From positions 29,005 through 93,004 of IMG/VR virus record IMGVR_UViG_3300010392_000664: a DNA stretch of 64,000 bases, one strand, 5' to 3'. The DNA is from a virus. The translations under genes were made by a program, and so were the position numbers. The notes below the pieces were generated by a model, which saw only the letters and a program-made list of their open reading frames with translations, was not told the DNA's origin and searched no databases. Positions 44,339 to 53,311 of this stretch are shown here, one piece after another. The first letter of the stretch is position 1. Every line of letters begins with the position of its first letter.

Positions 44339-46645
44339 CTAATTTCCTTTCAATTTGTTCTGTAACAATTCTGGGAGAGTGATACCTAACGTGCTTGCCT
44401 CAGCTTCAAACGACTGCCATAGCTCCACGTTTAGTTCTATGGGCATTACTCGTACTTCTGTCTCTGGCTCCGGATCTGGGTCAGGGTCAGGGTCAGGGTT
44501 TGGATTAGGGTTACTGGTAGACTCTTGAAAACTGCCACCAAGGATTAAACCATACGTGTCAAATATCTGTTGGTTGGTTAGACCGGATAGGTCTGTGTCT
44601 ACCCCATTGATGCGTTGTGGTCTAGTACCCGCTGGAACTAAGTAGTCTGGATCTTGCTGGTCAAAGTAATAGTCGGTTCCGTTAATGCGTAAGGGTGTTG
44701 CAGAGAATAGTGATGACTGTGTTTTCTCTGTGCTCTTCCAAGTCCATATTTGGTAAGGTGCTTCACCTTTATCGAATGTCGCTGTTACGATAGAAGGTCC
44801 AAGGTTATTCTGTGCTGCGTTGTTAAACTCGATTCCATGTGTGCAGTTAAACCTACCACTCTGTATTTCAAATGTGCTGTTAGGAAAGTCTCTGTGTGAC
44901 TTTGTTGGTGGGGCAACACCAAAAGTTAATCCACTCAGGTTTATATTTCTGCCTTTGAAATGGTTCAGGTCGTAGGTAGTGCCACAATCCATACCTAACG
45001 GATCAACTCGACTGGCATTAGCATTAACAGATGGGTCGTTTATAATCCATAACCCGTCTATCTCTAACCTTGCGTCATGGTACGCTCTTATGATTCCTCG
45101 GTAACCATAACAGTGCCAAGCGTACATATCACGCAGAACAACCGTGTCATAAAATTTTTGATCCGGCCCTTGACTCCAAGCATAATACATTAATCCTTTA
45201 CAGTTTACAGCCTCTATGTTTTCTACCTTGTGTCCATACTTGGTAATGCTCTGGTTATTAACTCTGGTCTTGGTGTTGCTGCCTCTGGTTAAAGCAACCT
45301 CCATACTTTCCCAACCGTGACCATACCCGCTAATGTATATCGCGTATCCGTCGCAAGCGTAACTTGTACAGTTTGTGGCGGTGGATGCTTGTCTTGTTAA
45401 CCATACTCCAGAACCATTAGTTCCCGTTGTTTGAATCTTTAGTATAGAACCATCCGGTAACGTAACGACTTTTTTGAGTAGGGGTTTTAGTATTCCTTGG
45501 CAACCCACAACCACTATGTCATTGTATGTGTTGTTTATTTCCGAACCATCTTCTTCCATTACACCACTGCCAACACAATTAGCAGCAATGCACTTATCAA
45601 TCAGTGTGTAATGCGAACCGTGAACAACGTAAGCCCATGACGGAGTACCATCTACGACACACCCGATTAACCGTGACTGATAAGGACTGTCTGTTCTACC
45701 ACCAGCAAGACCAAAACTATGATGAGCGTGTAATGGGTAACGGGCTTTAGGGTTTTCTGCTTGGTAAAGTATGGACCCGTCAACAGCAATAATAGTTTCG
45801 TCTGTTAGTTCGTCATTACGTGTCCTGCCCATATCTAAGACAGCAACGTAACTCAGATCGACATAGCCGTTCATATGCCATGCAATATGCCCGCGTGTGC
45901 CTTGCGGGTTTTCACTACGGATAACTATATCGCGTGTGTCATTGCATACGTGTGGGTACTTGCTGACGTTAAACGGGTTACTAACAATCCCTTTGTGATT
46001 GTACAGTGTAGGATTTTTAAGTGTAATAACATTGCTGTTGATGGACTCTACAACAACATACTCATTAAGCCTACCAGCATCATCTCCGTTACGGGTAGCA
46101 ATCTGTTGTGAAGTATCTGGTAGCAGTAGCCTGTCACCTACAGACCAGTTACTAGGAACTGATTCTAGTGTTAGTAGTTTAGTTCCTGCCGTTATGTTGT
46201 TAGCTGCTCGTATGGCATGACTCTTAGGCGTACCTTCCGCAGTCAAAGCTCCTAGAACTATAACACCAGTCTTCCACTCTTTTGGATCGTGCTGCCCGCC
46301 TGTTGGCATATCCCGTATAACAATTTCACATCCGGGTTTTAGATGTGTTGTACCACCGCTGTAGACCAACAAGTTAGCAACATTAAGTTGAGCACTATGC
46401 TCTGTCCACCCGTTAACCGCTAGGGTGGTTACCGTGTGTGGTGTATCGAACACCACCCTATGAATTACCTTTACCGTGTCTGTGCCTTGCGGTACTCGGT
46501 TCTGGTCCCACGTTGTAGGGTCATTTGCGTTACCGTCTTGAACACTGGTTATCGTAGGTGCGTTTCCTACGTCTGGTATGTAGTCGTGGCCCAGGAAGTC
46601 ACCTAGATGCCCTGTAAGTGCAGCAGCTAAAAGTAGTGAGTGCAT
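44339..46645 (-). CDS. G8-domain / beta-helix protein (CEMIP-like), candidate depolymerase
   Basis: 768 aa. The N-terminal MHSLLLAAALTGHL is a short signal-like segment. NDPTTWDQNRVPQGTDTVKV begins a G8 domain; a long right-handed beta helix follows (RDIVIRSENPQGTRGHIAWHMNGYVD, YPLHAHHSFGLAG, DKCIAANCVGSGVMEEDG). Similar architectures occur in CEMIP/TMEM2-type hyaluronan-binding and degrading proteins. The tail has a PNPDPDPDPDP linker and a final 40 residues resembling a ribbon-helix-helix (VELWQSFEAEASTLGITLPELLQNK). Likely a host-glycan binding or degrading virion protein. Ribosome site AAAGGGATACC. Confidence 0.6.
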   Translation of the reverse strand: MHSLLLAAALTGHLGDFLGHDYIPDVGNAPTITSVQDGNANDPTTWDQNRVPQGTDTVKVIHRVVFDTPHTVTTLAVNGWTEHSAQLNVANLLVYSGGTTHLKPGCEIVIRDMPTGGQHDPKEWKTGVIVLGALTAEGTPKSHAIRAANNITAGTKLLTLESVPSNWSVGDRLLLPDTSQQIATRNGDDAGRLNEYVVVESINSNVITLKNPTLYNHKGIVSNPFNVSKYPHVCNDTRDIVIRSENPQGTRGHIAWHMNGYVDLSYVAVLDMGRTRNDELTDETIIAVDGSILYQAENPKARYPLHAHHSFGLAGGRTDSPYQSRLIGCVVDGTPSWAYVVHGSHYTLIDKCIAANCVGSGVMEEDGSEINNTYNDIVVVGCQGILKPLLKKVVTLPDGSILKIQTTGTNGSGVWLTRQASTATNCTSYACDGYAIYISGYGHGWESMEVALTRGSNTKTRVNNQSITKYGHKVENIEAVNCKGLMYYAWSQGPDQKFYDTVVLRDMYAWHCYGYRGIIRAYHDARLEIDGLWIINDPSVNANASRVDPLGMDCGTTYDLNHFKGRNINLSGLTFGVAPPTKSHRDFPNSTFEIQSGRFNCTHGIEFNNAAQNNLGPSIVTATFDKGEAPYQIWTWKSTEKTQSSLFSATPLRINGTDYYFDQQDPDYLVPAGTRPQRINGVDTDLSGLTNQQIFDTYGLILGGSFQESTSNPNPNPDPDPDPDPEPETEVRVMPIELNVELWQSFEAEASTLGITLPELLQNKLKGN

Positions 46646-46682
46646 AAGGTATCCCTTTGATTTCTTAAGTAAGCAGTGTAAA

Positions 46683-47819
46683 TTAACTTCTTGAATACTG
46701 CGGACAAGTAGGGCAATAGGATCTTGATTTTTGAACCCTTACTTCTGCCGCAGCCTGCTTGACTGAACTAGGATTGTAATGCCCCTCATGAATATCATCA
46801 TGAGCTGACCACAATTCGGCCTTAGTCCATTTATTCAAATCTGTGTTGTTAAATCGACCCCGATAATTATGGACCCGTTTCAAATGATTCACCATAAATG
46901 ACTTCGAAGGATTCCATCTTCCTTCAAAATTCCATCGCATTCCATGAACCGGATAATTACCAGAAGTTGCCACCCTTAATTTCTCAGTGGCAGGTGCCTT
47001 CTTTTGCACCCCGGTATACAACCAATCCAAGGCGTAACTATCAATCACCGTGCCGCACCCTAAGTCTATTCGACGAACAACTTGACCGTCCTTTACCATC
47101 ACAAACGCAGGAGTGTAGTGAACCCCTAACCTATCATCAATATTCGACTTATCCACATCTACGATTTGAATATGAACTGACCCTTCTGTACCGATCAACC
47201 ACCCGGATTCCTTGAGTTTATCAAAAGGACCATCCTTCTTTTGAAGTCTGTCAAGTGCTTCCTTACATGGAGGGCACCCTTCCGCCGTCATGATGTACAT
47301 GCGATCTAGAATTTTTTCTGGCTCATCCTGTGGAACAGTATAGGTAACCGGCCAAATGGATGCCTGTGCCACTTCAACACTTTTATCTTCAACAACTGGC
47401 CACAACCCGGCTTGTGCAAATGAAGGCATCAGTAACAAGGGTAACAACACCCACAACGGCCACAACCCGCCCGGCTTCGGAGGTGGTTGAGGAACATCTG
47501 CTGCATCGTCGAGAATCATCTGAATTTCTTCTTCAGACAAATCCCTTCCTTTTTCAGCAATTTCACGGGCAACCTTTTTCACATTCCCTTCGTACCCTTG
47601 TTTTTTCAATGCCTTCTTGACAGATCTATAGGCAAGTGATTTCCCACGTTTGATTTGGCGTGACGCAGATGCCGGACTGCTGCAACCTCGAATCATCTCA
47701 AAAATACTTGAAACAATTCCGATTATCATAGTCACATCAATCGCTTGATTTGGATTGACTTTTTCATGAGATTCCACAATACCTTTATGCAGAATCGATT
47801 CGCCTGTAATAGGTTCCAT
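46683..47819 (-). CDS. membrane-anchored thioredoxin-domain protein
   Basis: 378 aa from the ATG at 47819 (GGAGTAAAAAC upstream). Charged N-terminal region, then a hydrophobic segment LWPLWVLLPLLLMPSFAQA (about 119-137), then a thioredoxin-like domain with YIMTAEGCPPCKEAL (CPPC at 182-185) and HYTPAFVMVKDGQVVRRIDLG. A C-terminal module (WTKAELWSAHDDIHEGHYNP) ends in CPTCPQYSRS. Probably acts outside the cytoplasmic membrane. It sits in the lysis-type gene group; a role in host envelope redox or virion folding is inference. Confidence 0.65.
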   Translation of the reverse strand: MEPITGESILHKGIVESHEKVNPNQAIDVTMIIGIVSSIFEMIRGCSSPASASRQIKRGKSLAYRSVKKALKKQGYEGNVKKVAREIAEKGRDLSEEEIQMILDDAADVPQPPPKPGGLWPLWVLLPLLLMPSFAQAGLWPVVEDKSVEVAQASIWPVTYTVPQDEPEKILDRMYIMTAEGCPPCKEALDRLQKKDGPFDKLKESGWLIGTEGSVHIQIVDVDKSNIDDRLGVHYTPAFVMVKDGQVVRRIDLGCGTVIDSYALDWLYTGVQKKAPATEKLRVATSGNYPVHGMRWNFEGRWNPSKSFMVNHLKRVHNYRGRFNNTDLNKWTKAELWSAHDDIHEGHYNPSSVKQAAAEVRVQKSRSYCPTCPQYSRS

Positions 47820-47824
47820 TGTTT

Positions 47825-48766
47825 TTACTCCGTAGGCCAAATGCCTTCACTGTTTGAGGGTAATTCGTAAATCACATCGAATTGCCCATTAGGATAAACT
47901 CGACACACGGCCATCCTTGAGTCAGGTGTGTCACGAGGAATCGGTTCACCACCGAACCGTTGTTTCAGTAAGGGATAAGATACGTCATCTTTCCAAGAAA
48001 TCGGCAAACCACCCAAAAGATAGGAATTCATAACCCCACCTCTTGAATGACTCAAACCACAGTTATGACCAAATTCGTGCTTCATCAAACTGATCCAGCG
48101 GTTAATCAAAACTGCGGTATCTCCACCACCGGGACGGTAATTCTTATCAAATTTCGCCCAAATCTTACCACTGCACGTTTCTCGATTGCTGACAATTGCC
48201 AAACCAATCCATCCACCGTCAGGGCGAACAAAATACACATCTACATTTGGACGAGAAGCATTATCATCTCGAGTCCAAAGCAAACCGACCTCGGCATAAG
48301 AGGAGACGACACCTTCCCATATTGTGTCAAAATGCGGAGCAAGAAATGACGGGACGGGATAATTGCTATGAAATTTAGCAATAGCTGAATGAAAATTTCC
48401 AATTCCATGACACCCTCTCCAATTGCCGGATCCCTGGGCTTCCTCTACCTCGTAGGATTCCTCTTTAGGTAAATCGTAATCCTTGCACTGACAACGGGGT
48501 TGTTCCATCAACTCCAACATAGCCGGTCCCAATTGACCATCTACTCGCATAGCAGCAGACAATCTTCTGGGATAGTGCTTCGCCACAAATGACTCAGCAC
48601 TGAAAGAGTGCATATCCTGATAACTTTCAATAGCCAACCGAACAGCACGATCTCCTATCTTCAGATTATCAACATGGTCTTGCACCGACCGGGTATCTCC
48701 AAACGGAGCATGCAAATGCCCGGTGTCGGCCAATAGTTGAATGATCTGTTTCTCCGTCATCGGCAT
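47825..48766 (-). CDS. matrixin-type zinc metalloprotease with PGBD-like N-terminus
   Basis: 313 aa. Zinc site HEFGHNCGLSH (230-240) and Met-turn GGVMN (244-248) define a peptidase M10-like (matrixin) catalytic core. The N-terminus (RAVRLAIESYQDM, MRVDGQLGPAMLELM at 39-87) resembles the peptidoglycan-binding-1 domain found at the front of matrix metalloproteases. A CQC cysteine pair follows. No signal peptide. Neighbour of a holin and a secreted protein, so it is a good candidate for a proteolytic lysis or entry enzyme, possibly instead of a muramidase. Confidence 0.75.
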   Translation of the reverse strand: MPMTEKQIIQLLADTGHLHAPFGDTRSVQDHVDNLKIGDRAVRLAIESYQDMHSFSAESFVAKHYPRRLSAAMRVDGQLGPAMLELMEQPRCQCKDYDLPKEESYEVEEAQGSGNWRGCHGIGNFHSAIAKFHSNYPVPSFLAPHFDTIWEGVVSSYAEVGLLWTRDDNASRPNVDVYFVRPDGGWIGLAIVSNRETCSGKIWAKFDKNYRPGGGDTAVLINRWISLMKHEFGHNCGLSHSRGGVMNSYLLGGLPISWKDDVSYPLLKQRFGGEPIPRDTPDSRMAVCRVYPNGQFDVIYELPSNSEGIWPTE

Positions 48767-49614
48767 TATAAGGCTCCCGCTACTTCGACCAGGGCTTCTC
48801 CGTAATCAGCCACAGTTTTAATTTTTCCAGATTTTTGCAAGGCATCTAATTCAGTCATAAGACTTGAACCGAATTTGTTCCAAGCCTGTTTATTTTTAAT
48901 AGTAACTTGCAAACCTAGAATAGTAACAGATTCCACCTCCTTGATCTCCTTAAGTGTTCCAGCAATTGCCGCTCTTCCGGAAGATTCAAGAACTTTGGCG
49001 ATAGACTCCGCATTTGATTTATGTTGATCCGGAACTGTTTTTATCCATCCCGGTACTTTTGCTGCCAATCCAAATCCTGCAGGAGGATCTGGGTCAGGTT
49101 CCGGATCTGGTTTAGGATCCGGTTCATCAGGTGGTTCAGGTTTTGGAGAATCAGCAGATACCTTAATTGTCCAAGGCAGCATCTTGATTCCAGCACCGTC
49201 AACGGCAACGGCCAAAACGATACGGTACGTCCCAGGATAGCTCGACAGGAACAATTCCTTACCTTCATTCCGAATCGCGTACAACGGCGAAGTGTCGCCG
49301 CCTCCTGGGGCTTCTACCTTAAATCCCAACCGTTTCAGATTTTCGGTCAATTTAGTGATCTCTTCGGGATCACCACCAACCGGGACTTCAACATCAGAGA
49401 CATCAACCAACCAAGTAAGATGATCCGCTGTTGATTTTGATGCATCTAAAAAAAGAAGATCCCCTGTACGTGCTTTTGGTGGACCTTCAATGACTGGAAT
49501 GGGTTGGCGTTGTTTTGGGGTGTCAGTTTCTTCTGCTGACAACACAGCAGAAATAAAACTGAAGTAAAGGCATGCACCCAGCATAACCCCCACCGCACCG
49601 CGAACGTGTTTCAT
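48766..49614 (-). CDS. secreted PKD-like protein
   Basis: 282 aa. Signal peptide MKHVRGAVGVMLGACLYFSFISAVLSA, then a beta sandwich-like domain (PIPVIEGPPKARTGDLLFLDASKSTADHLTWLV, YPGTYRIVLAVAVDG) recalling PKD/Ig-like folds, a Pro/Asp/Glu linker (PDEPDPKPDPEPDPDPP), and a helical C-terminus. The ATG overlaps the stop of the holin gene. It is probably an exported phage protein acting on or in the envelope. Confidence 0.65.
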   Translation of the reverse strand: MKHVRGAVGVMLGACLYFSFISAVLSAEETDTPKQRQPIPVIEGPPKARTGDLLFLDASKSTADHLTWLVDVSDVEVPVGGDPEEITKLTENLKRLGFKVEAPGGGDTSPLYAIRNEGKELFLSSYPGTYRIVLAVAVDGAGIKMLPWTIKVSADSPKPEPPDEPDPKPDPEPDPDPPAGFGLAAKVPGWIKTVPDQHKSNAESIAKVLESSGRAAIAGTLKEIKEVESVTILGLQVTIKNKQAWNKFGSSLMTELDALQKSGKIKTVADYGEALVEVAGAL

Positions 49615-49871
49615 CGTGCGTTTCTTTCGTAAGTGTTAGGTTTCTTATCAAAGGCTGCAGCCGTGCCAGGGTTCCCGGTCTTCCTTGATCCGAAAGAAGT
49701 GAGCACGGAGTACAGTGCAGCCGTACCAACTATGGCAGCAAAGTGCTTCCAATCCAAATTCAAAATATTTGTTCCGTCAACAGTCAACAAAGCTGCCCCA
49801 GATTGAGCTGCTGTTTTAATAGCACGTTCAATGACATCTCGGATAAATTGGGGATCGGTCATCTTAGCCAT
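49611..49871 (-). CDS. holin, r1t-like
   Basis: 86 aa from the ATG at 49871 (GGAG at 6 nt). The string DPQFIRDVIERAIKTAAQSGAALL, DWKHFAAIVGTAALYSVLTSFGS and short charged C-terminus fit the phage r1t holin family with two hydrophobic segments. Holins form pores or lesions in the inner membrane at lysis. It is translationally overlapped with the secreted protein. Confidence 0.75.
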   Translation of the reverse strand: MAKMTDPQFIRDVIERAIKTAAQSGAALLTVDGTNILNLDWKHFAAIVGTAALYSVLTSFGSRKTGNPGTAAAFDKKPNTYERNAR

Positions 49872-50112
49872 TGTCATCTCCATTATTTTCAGGAGGGTTG
49901 GGAGAAGTGGAATCCTTATGAGACTTCCATCTCAATTGAATCCACCGAGCTATCTCTACCGGAAGCAATACGGTGAGAATATTACCCCAAGCATTGATCT
50001 CCGTGTGATCAAATTGGGAAGCTGTAATGTACAAAACAACAATTATGGTAAAAGCCGTGATACCGTAATGCACCAAGCCCCATATAGGATGATCCGGATC
50101 ACTGTACTTCAT
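49864..50112 (-). CDS. small membrane protein, 82 aa
   Basis: One to two hydrophobic stretches (VHYGITAFTIIVVLYITASQF, NILTVLLPVEIARWIQL) and a hydrophilic tail. Next to the holin; could be an antiholin or a second holin-like protein. No family recognised. Confidence 0.55.
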   Translation of the reverse strand: MKYSDPDHPIWGLVHYGITAFTIIVVLYITASQFDHTEINAWGNILTVLLPVEIARWIQLRWKSHKDSTSPNPPENNGDDNG

Positions 50113-50129
50113 GGCAAACTCTGAAGGTT

Positions 50130-50474
50130 TTACTTTTGAATTTGTCTCCGTAAATCCTTAATCGACTCTTCAATCGTATCCTGCCCGTCGTCAAGAGTTT
50201 GCAGCTTGCTCAAAATGACGGCAATACTGGTTGAATTGTCATTCGAAATTTGTTGTTTTGCCACTACCTCAGCTTGTATCTTAATCAATTGTTGTTGACG
50301 CACATTCATTACGTCAACTTCTCTACGGTACTGCATAAAAAACCCGAAAAGGGCTAACATGACCGTTATGGCAGGGCCTAAAGCTGCCGCTACAAGCCAC
50401 TTCCATTCCCTCTTGTCCAAACGCACTCTGTTCACAACACTTCCGCCGTTTTCATCTGAAGTCATATTCATTCG
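50130..50474 (-). CDS. membrane protein with coiled coil
   Basis: 114 aa from the ATG at 50474. The frame is open to 50531, but those codons are the terminator hairpin. A single TM segment (WLVAAALGPAITVMLALFGFFMQYRR) is followed by a coiled coil (QQLIKIQAEVVAKQQISNDN... LQTLDDGQDTIEESIKDLRRQIQ). The layout is like phage spanin- or holin-associated proteins. Start is uncertain (a second Met at 50468). Confidence 0.55.
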   Translation of the reverse strand, partial: RMNMTSDENGGSVVNRVRLDKREWKWLVAAALGPAITVMLALFGFFMQYRREVDVMNVRQQQLIKIQAEVVAKQQISNDNSTSIAVILSKLQTLDDGQDTIEESIKDLRRQIQK

Positions 50475-50498
50475 AAAACCCAATCCATGACGGCCATT

Positions 50499-50528
50499 AA
50501 AAAAGACGTCCGAGAATACGGACGTCTT
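50499..50528 (-). terminator. rho-independent terminator
   Basis: AAGACGTCCG (50503-50512) and CGGACGTCTT (50519-50528) form a perfect 10-bp stem with loop AGAATA. On the leftward strand it is followed by six T (50499-50504, partly in the stem). It ends the early unit of genes 57.2-50.6 kb and separates it from the lysis group. Confidence 0.85.
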
Positions 50529-50600
50529 CAAGTTTAGTTCGTGATTTCAGAAAAGTACAACCCCAGACCGGGCTTATTTTCCTATCTTAGTGAAACTCCT

Positions 50601-50912
50601 TTAGGTTTCTAAATCAACTCTCCTCATTTTTTCTATGAGACTTGCATTCAACTCTTCCACAAATTCATTCCAAGCCAAAATGACTTGTTCCAAGGTAGCT
50701 GGCCGATCACCACCCATGCTAATGACCTTCAACATTTCTAATGCTGGAAGTGGCAAATCTTCGGATGTGCTTTCAGCTACTTTTTGGGCAGGAAGACCAA
50801 AAGTATGAATTCGATCTTCCTGATCCTGCCAAACCAATAGTGGACCGGCGTCACGCAAATCAGTGACGGGGCGAACTCCAGAAATTGGATCTTTTTTAAT
50901 ATCTGGTAACAA
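50601..50912 (-). CDS. hypothetical protein, 103 aa
   Basis: Starts at a TTG with AAAGGAGAAGTGAG directly upstream. HTFGLPAQKVAESTSEDLPLPALEMLKVI and helical ending. No family recognised. Its stop is followed by the terminator at 50499-50528. Confidence 0.55.
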   Translation of the reverse strand: MLPDIKKDPISGVRPVTDLRDAGPLLVWQDQEDRIHTFGLPAQKVAESTSEDLPLPALEMLKVISMGGDRPATLEQVILAWNEFVEELNASLIEKMRRVDLET

Positions 50913-50926
50913 CTCACTTCTCCTTT

Positions 50927-51382
50927 TTAATCAGAACTGTCGTATGAGTATGTGTGACCACATTTATCACACCTTACTGTGTGTAAACACCTACGCCTAT
51001 CTTCCGCTGGGCCAACTTCTTCATAATCATGATCACAACCAATTTTGACATAAATAATTGGTTCAGTGTAAATAACGGAATGATCGACCCTATTCAATTT
51101 CCACTTGCTCGGCCAGACCACTGCAATGGCATGTCCATTATACCACATGATCTCAGTATTTCTGTAACCCTCCACCAAATTTTCTTCACTTTTCCAAGTT
51201 TCCCCAATGAATCTCACCTGACGAAATGATCGAAAGTGAGGAACTTCAACTTTTGAAGAATGAATGTACTCATTCACATCGACGACCCGATAGGGCTGCG
51301 GTAAATCATTGTACCTTTTCAAATCGGTTATCCATTCCGGTTTTTTGAAATCCTTATCTGCAACACGCGTGAACCTATACAT
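50927..51382 (-). CDS. hypothetical protein with C-terminal zinc ribbon
   Basis: 151 aa. HYDP-type core not seen; the last 40 residues hold a zinc-ribbon-like set: GCDHDYEEVGPAEDRRRCLHTVRCDKCGHTYSY. The middle contains FIGETWKSEENLVEGYRNTEIM. TAATG overlap with the upstream gene. Function unknown. Confidence 0.55.
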   Translation of the reverse strand: MYRFTRVADKDFKKPEWITDLKRYNDLPQPYRVVDVNEYIHSSKVEVPHFRSFRQVRFIGETWKSEENLVEGYRNTEIMWYNGHAIAVVWPSKWKLNRVDHSVIYTEPIIYVKIGCDHDYEEVGPAEDRRRCLHTVRCDKCGHTYSYDSSD

Positions 51383-51843
51383 TAATTCAACTCCTCTCGT
51401 TTGATCGTTTGTTCCTTATGTGTCTTGATGATTATATGAGAAATGTCAAACACTAATCTGTCAGAAAACACACCGACGGATTTACTGATAAATCCCATGA
51501 CTCTCTTCAAATCAAATTTACTGTTTTGCAATGAAACTCTTTCAACACAATGAGCAAATTCCAAAACATTACTCAAGTACTCTTTGATGTCCTCTTCTGA
51601 AAATATTTTTTCGTATTTCGGAACCTTATCATAACAATACCGAAGAACGAGATTCGCTATACTGATTATTTCCTTCACAGGCAGTTCACATTCACCAGAA
51701 TACTCTTCTGGATCAAAAAGCATGCAAATGACCTTCCTCAACCAATCCTGACAAAACTCATCACCATCTTCCGCTTTTTTGAGAGCATCCTCCATGATCC
51801 TCCCACGACGACGATCCCCTGCCGGATCTTCAATGATTTGCAT
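51382..51843 (-). CDS. hypothetical helical protein, 153 aa
   Basis: Start at the ATG at 51843 with AAAGG upstream; the first 12 codons of the longer frame are less likely. Mostly helical and acidic (CQDWLRKVICMLFDPEEYSGE, EDIKEYLSNVLEFAHCVERV). No motif. Shares general composition with the 52782 protein. Confidence 0.5.
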   Translation of the reverse strand: MQIIEDPAGDRRRGRIMEDALKKAEDGDEFCQDWLRKVICMLFDPEEYSGECELPVKEIISIANLVLRYCYDKVPKYEKIFSEEDIKEYLSNVLEFAHCVERVSLQNSKFDLKRVMGFISKSVGVFSDRLVFDISHIIIKTHKEQTIKREELN

Positions 51844-52771
51844 TTCGATTTTTCCTTTTATACTTTTTTCGGATTTCATCAGCCAAAGCTATTTCTGAAT
51901 AGGAAAATAACTTCACAGGCATGTGGTTCCACGTCCTGTACGAACAAACCTCAGTTGATATAATGCCCTTCGCTTCTAGCAGATATACCATAATCGTAGT
52001 CAATGAAGTGTCAGCAATCACCTCGTTCACTGTACCCCACCCCTGAACGTCAGGATCTACCCCAGGAAGCCGATCGACCAATTCCTGGTGCCACAGTTCA
52101 AATATATCGGGTTTAGCCATAGCAACTCCACTAGGAGGTCTACAATCCGAGTTGCAGTAGATCTTTCTGTTATTTCTGAGATTTTCTATGGCAAACACTT
52201 TTCCACAAGTCACGCACTTTTTGGTTCTTAATTCTTCTCTTCGTCGTTTGATGACTGGGATAAGATTTTTGTTAACAAAAATCTTACCGTTTTTCTGAAT
52301 TGTTTCCCCCTCTTCTACCAATTCATGGAACATAGAAGACCCCATCTTTAAATTTTTACACACAACAGTCATCGGTAAACAATCAGCGGGTCTCCGTATC
52401 GTTTTCTTGCCATGAGCAGAAAGCACTTGACGCACCCTTTCACGGGTAATCCCAAACCAATCCCCCATCTCTTTCAGAGTGAATCCGGAGTCACACAATT
52501 CAAAAAGAACATCAAGCAGCTCACCTTTCCATACCTTATCACCTTCATGCACACCCCGTTTTTTTCCTACGAAATCTTTCTGAAGTGCCTGTTCAGCAGG
52601 GATTTTCCTTCTTAGCCTGCCAACCAGAGTTTTTCTTTTCACTCCCAAAATATCAGACCATTCCGTAAGTGTATGAGATTCCCCATTACAAGTGTACAAC
52701 TTCTCCGGTCGCCCCCTACCGACTTGAAATGGGAGGTCATCCTTCATGAATTTTTCTAAAGAATCACTCAT
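51830..52771 (-). CDS. DNA-binding protein with sigma region 4-like HTH and zinc knuckle
   Basis: About 313 aa (ATG 52771; a TTG at 52795 also possible). LFELCDSGFTLKEMGDWFGITRERVRQVL is a near match to sigma-70 region 4.2 ('tL.eIg..fgvTRERVRQi'). A second possible HTH lies at TLTEWSDILGVKRKTLVGRLRR. CVTCGKVFAIENLRNNRKIYCNSDC is a zinc knuckle. The C-terminal part is winged-helix-like (TVNEVIADTSLTTIMVYLLEAKGI). With three DNA-binding elements, this is a candidate early regulator and could be a reader of the repeated sites to the right. Confidence 0.65.
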   Translation of the reverse strand: MSDSLEKFMKDDLPFQVGRGRPEKLYTCNGESHTLTEWSDILGVKRKTLVGRLRRKIPAEQALQKDFVGKKRGVHEGDKVWKGELLDVLFELCDSGFTLKEMGDWFGITRERVRQVLSAHGKKTIRRPADCLPMTVVCKNLKMGSSMFHELVEEGETIQKNGKIFVNKNLIPVIKRRREELRTKKCVTCGKVFAIENLRNNRKIYCNSDCRPPSGVAMAKPDIFELWHQELVDRLPGVDPDVQGWGTVNEVIADTSLTTIMVYLLEAKGIISTEVCSYRTWNHMPVKLFSYSEIALADEIRKKYKRKNRNANH

Positions 52772-52781
52772 AACAATAGGG

Positions 52782-53243
52782 TCATTCCTCCCCAAGGCTG
52801 TCTACAAGACCATTGTACACAACATTCATGAATTTCACAAGAAAATCCTGATCAATAAGATCATATGATAAAGATTTTTGAAAAATAGCAGTAAACCTGG
52901 CTATCGATTCTACATCACCTTTTTCAATCCCTTCAGTAATACCATCATGGATTTTCAAGGTTTCCGGCAAGTCATTACAAAATTTAGATTTAATGACTCC
53001 CGGAATGCGATCATCATCAATCACCGCTTTATTCGTTTTGATGACATGACCTCGGAATTCCTTTGCAAGATCCACTAAAACATCTTTTGGCGGTCCTTCT
53101 CCGCATGAGGCATCTGCCGCATTATATAGAAAAGATTTCATCCATAAAATTTCTGTGTCACTTGCTGGTCCGCGACTATATTGAATTTTATCAATCGCGG
53201 TTCGAATTTCTTTTAATCTGACCATTCTCTCTTTGTCATTCAT
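52782..53243 (-). CDS. hypothetical helical protein, 153 aa
   Basis: ATG at 53243 with GGGAG upstream. Helical, charged (NDKERMVRLKEIRTAIDKIQYSRGPASDTEILWMKSF). LVDLAKEFRGHVIKTNKAVIDDD follows. Overlaps the next gene's alternative start. No family recognised. Confidence 0.5.
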   Translation of the reverse strand: MNDKERMVRLKEIRTAIDKIQYSRGPASDTEILWMKSFLYNAADASCGEGPPKDVLVDLAKEFRGHVIKTNKAVIDDDRIPGVIKSKFCNDLPETLKIHDGITEGIEKGDVESIARFTAIFQKSLSYDLIDQDFLVKFMNVVYNGLVDSLGEE

Positions 53244-53311
53244 AATTTCTCCCATAACCACTTAATCAGTACAGTCCACGCCAATACAACAGGAACGAGG
53301 ATTCTGATTTC

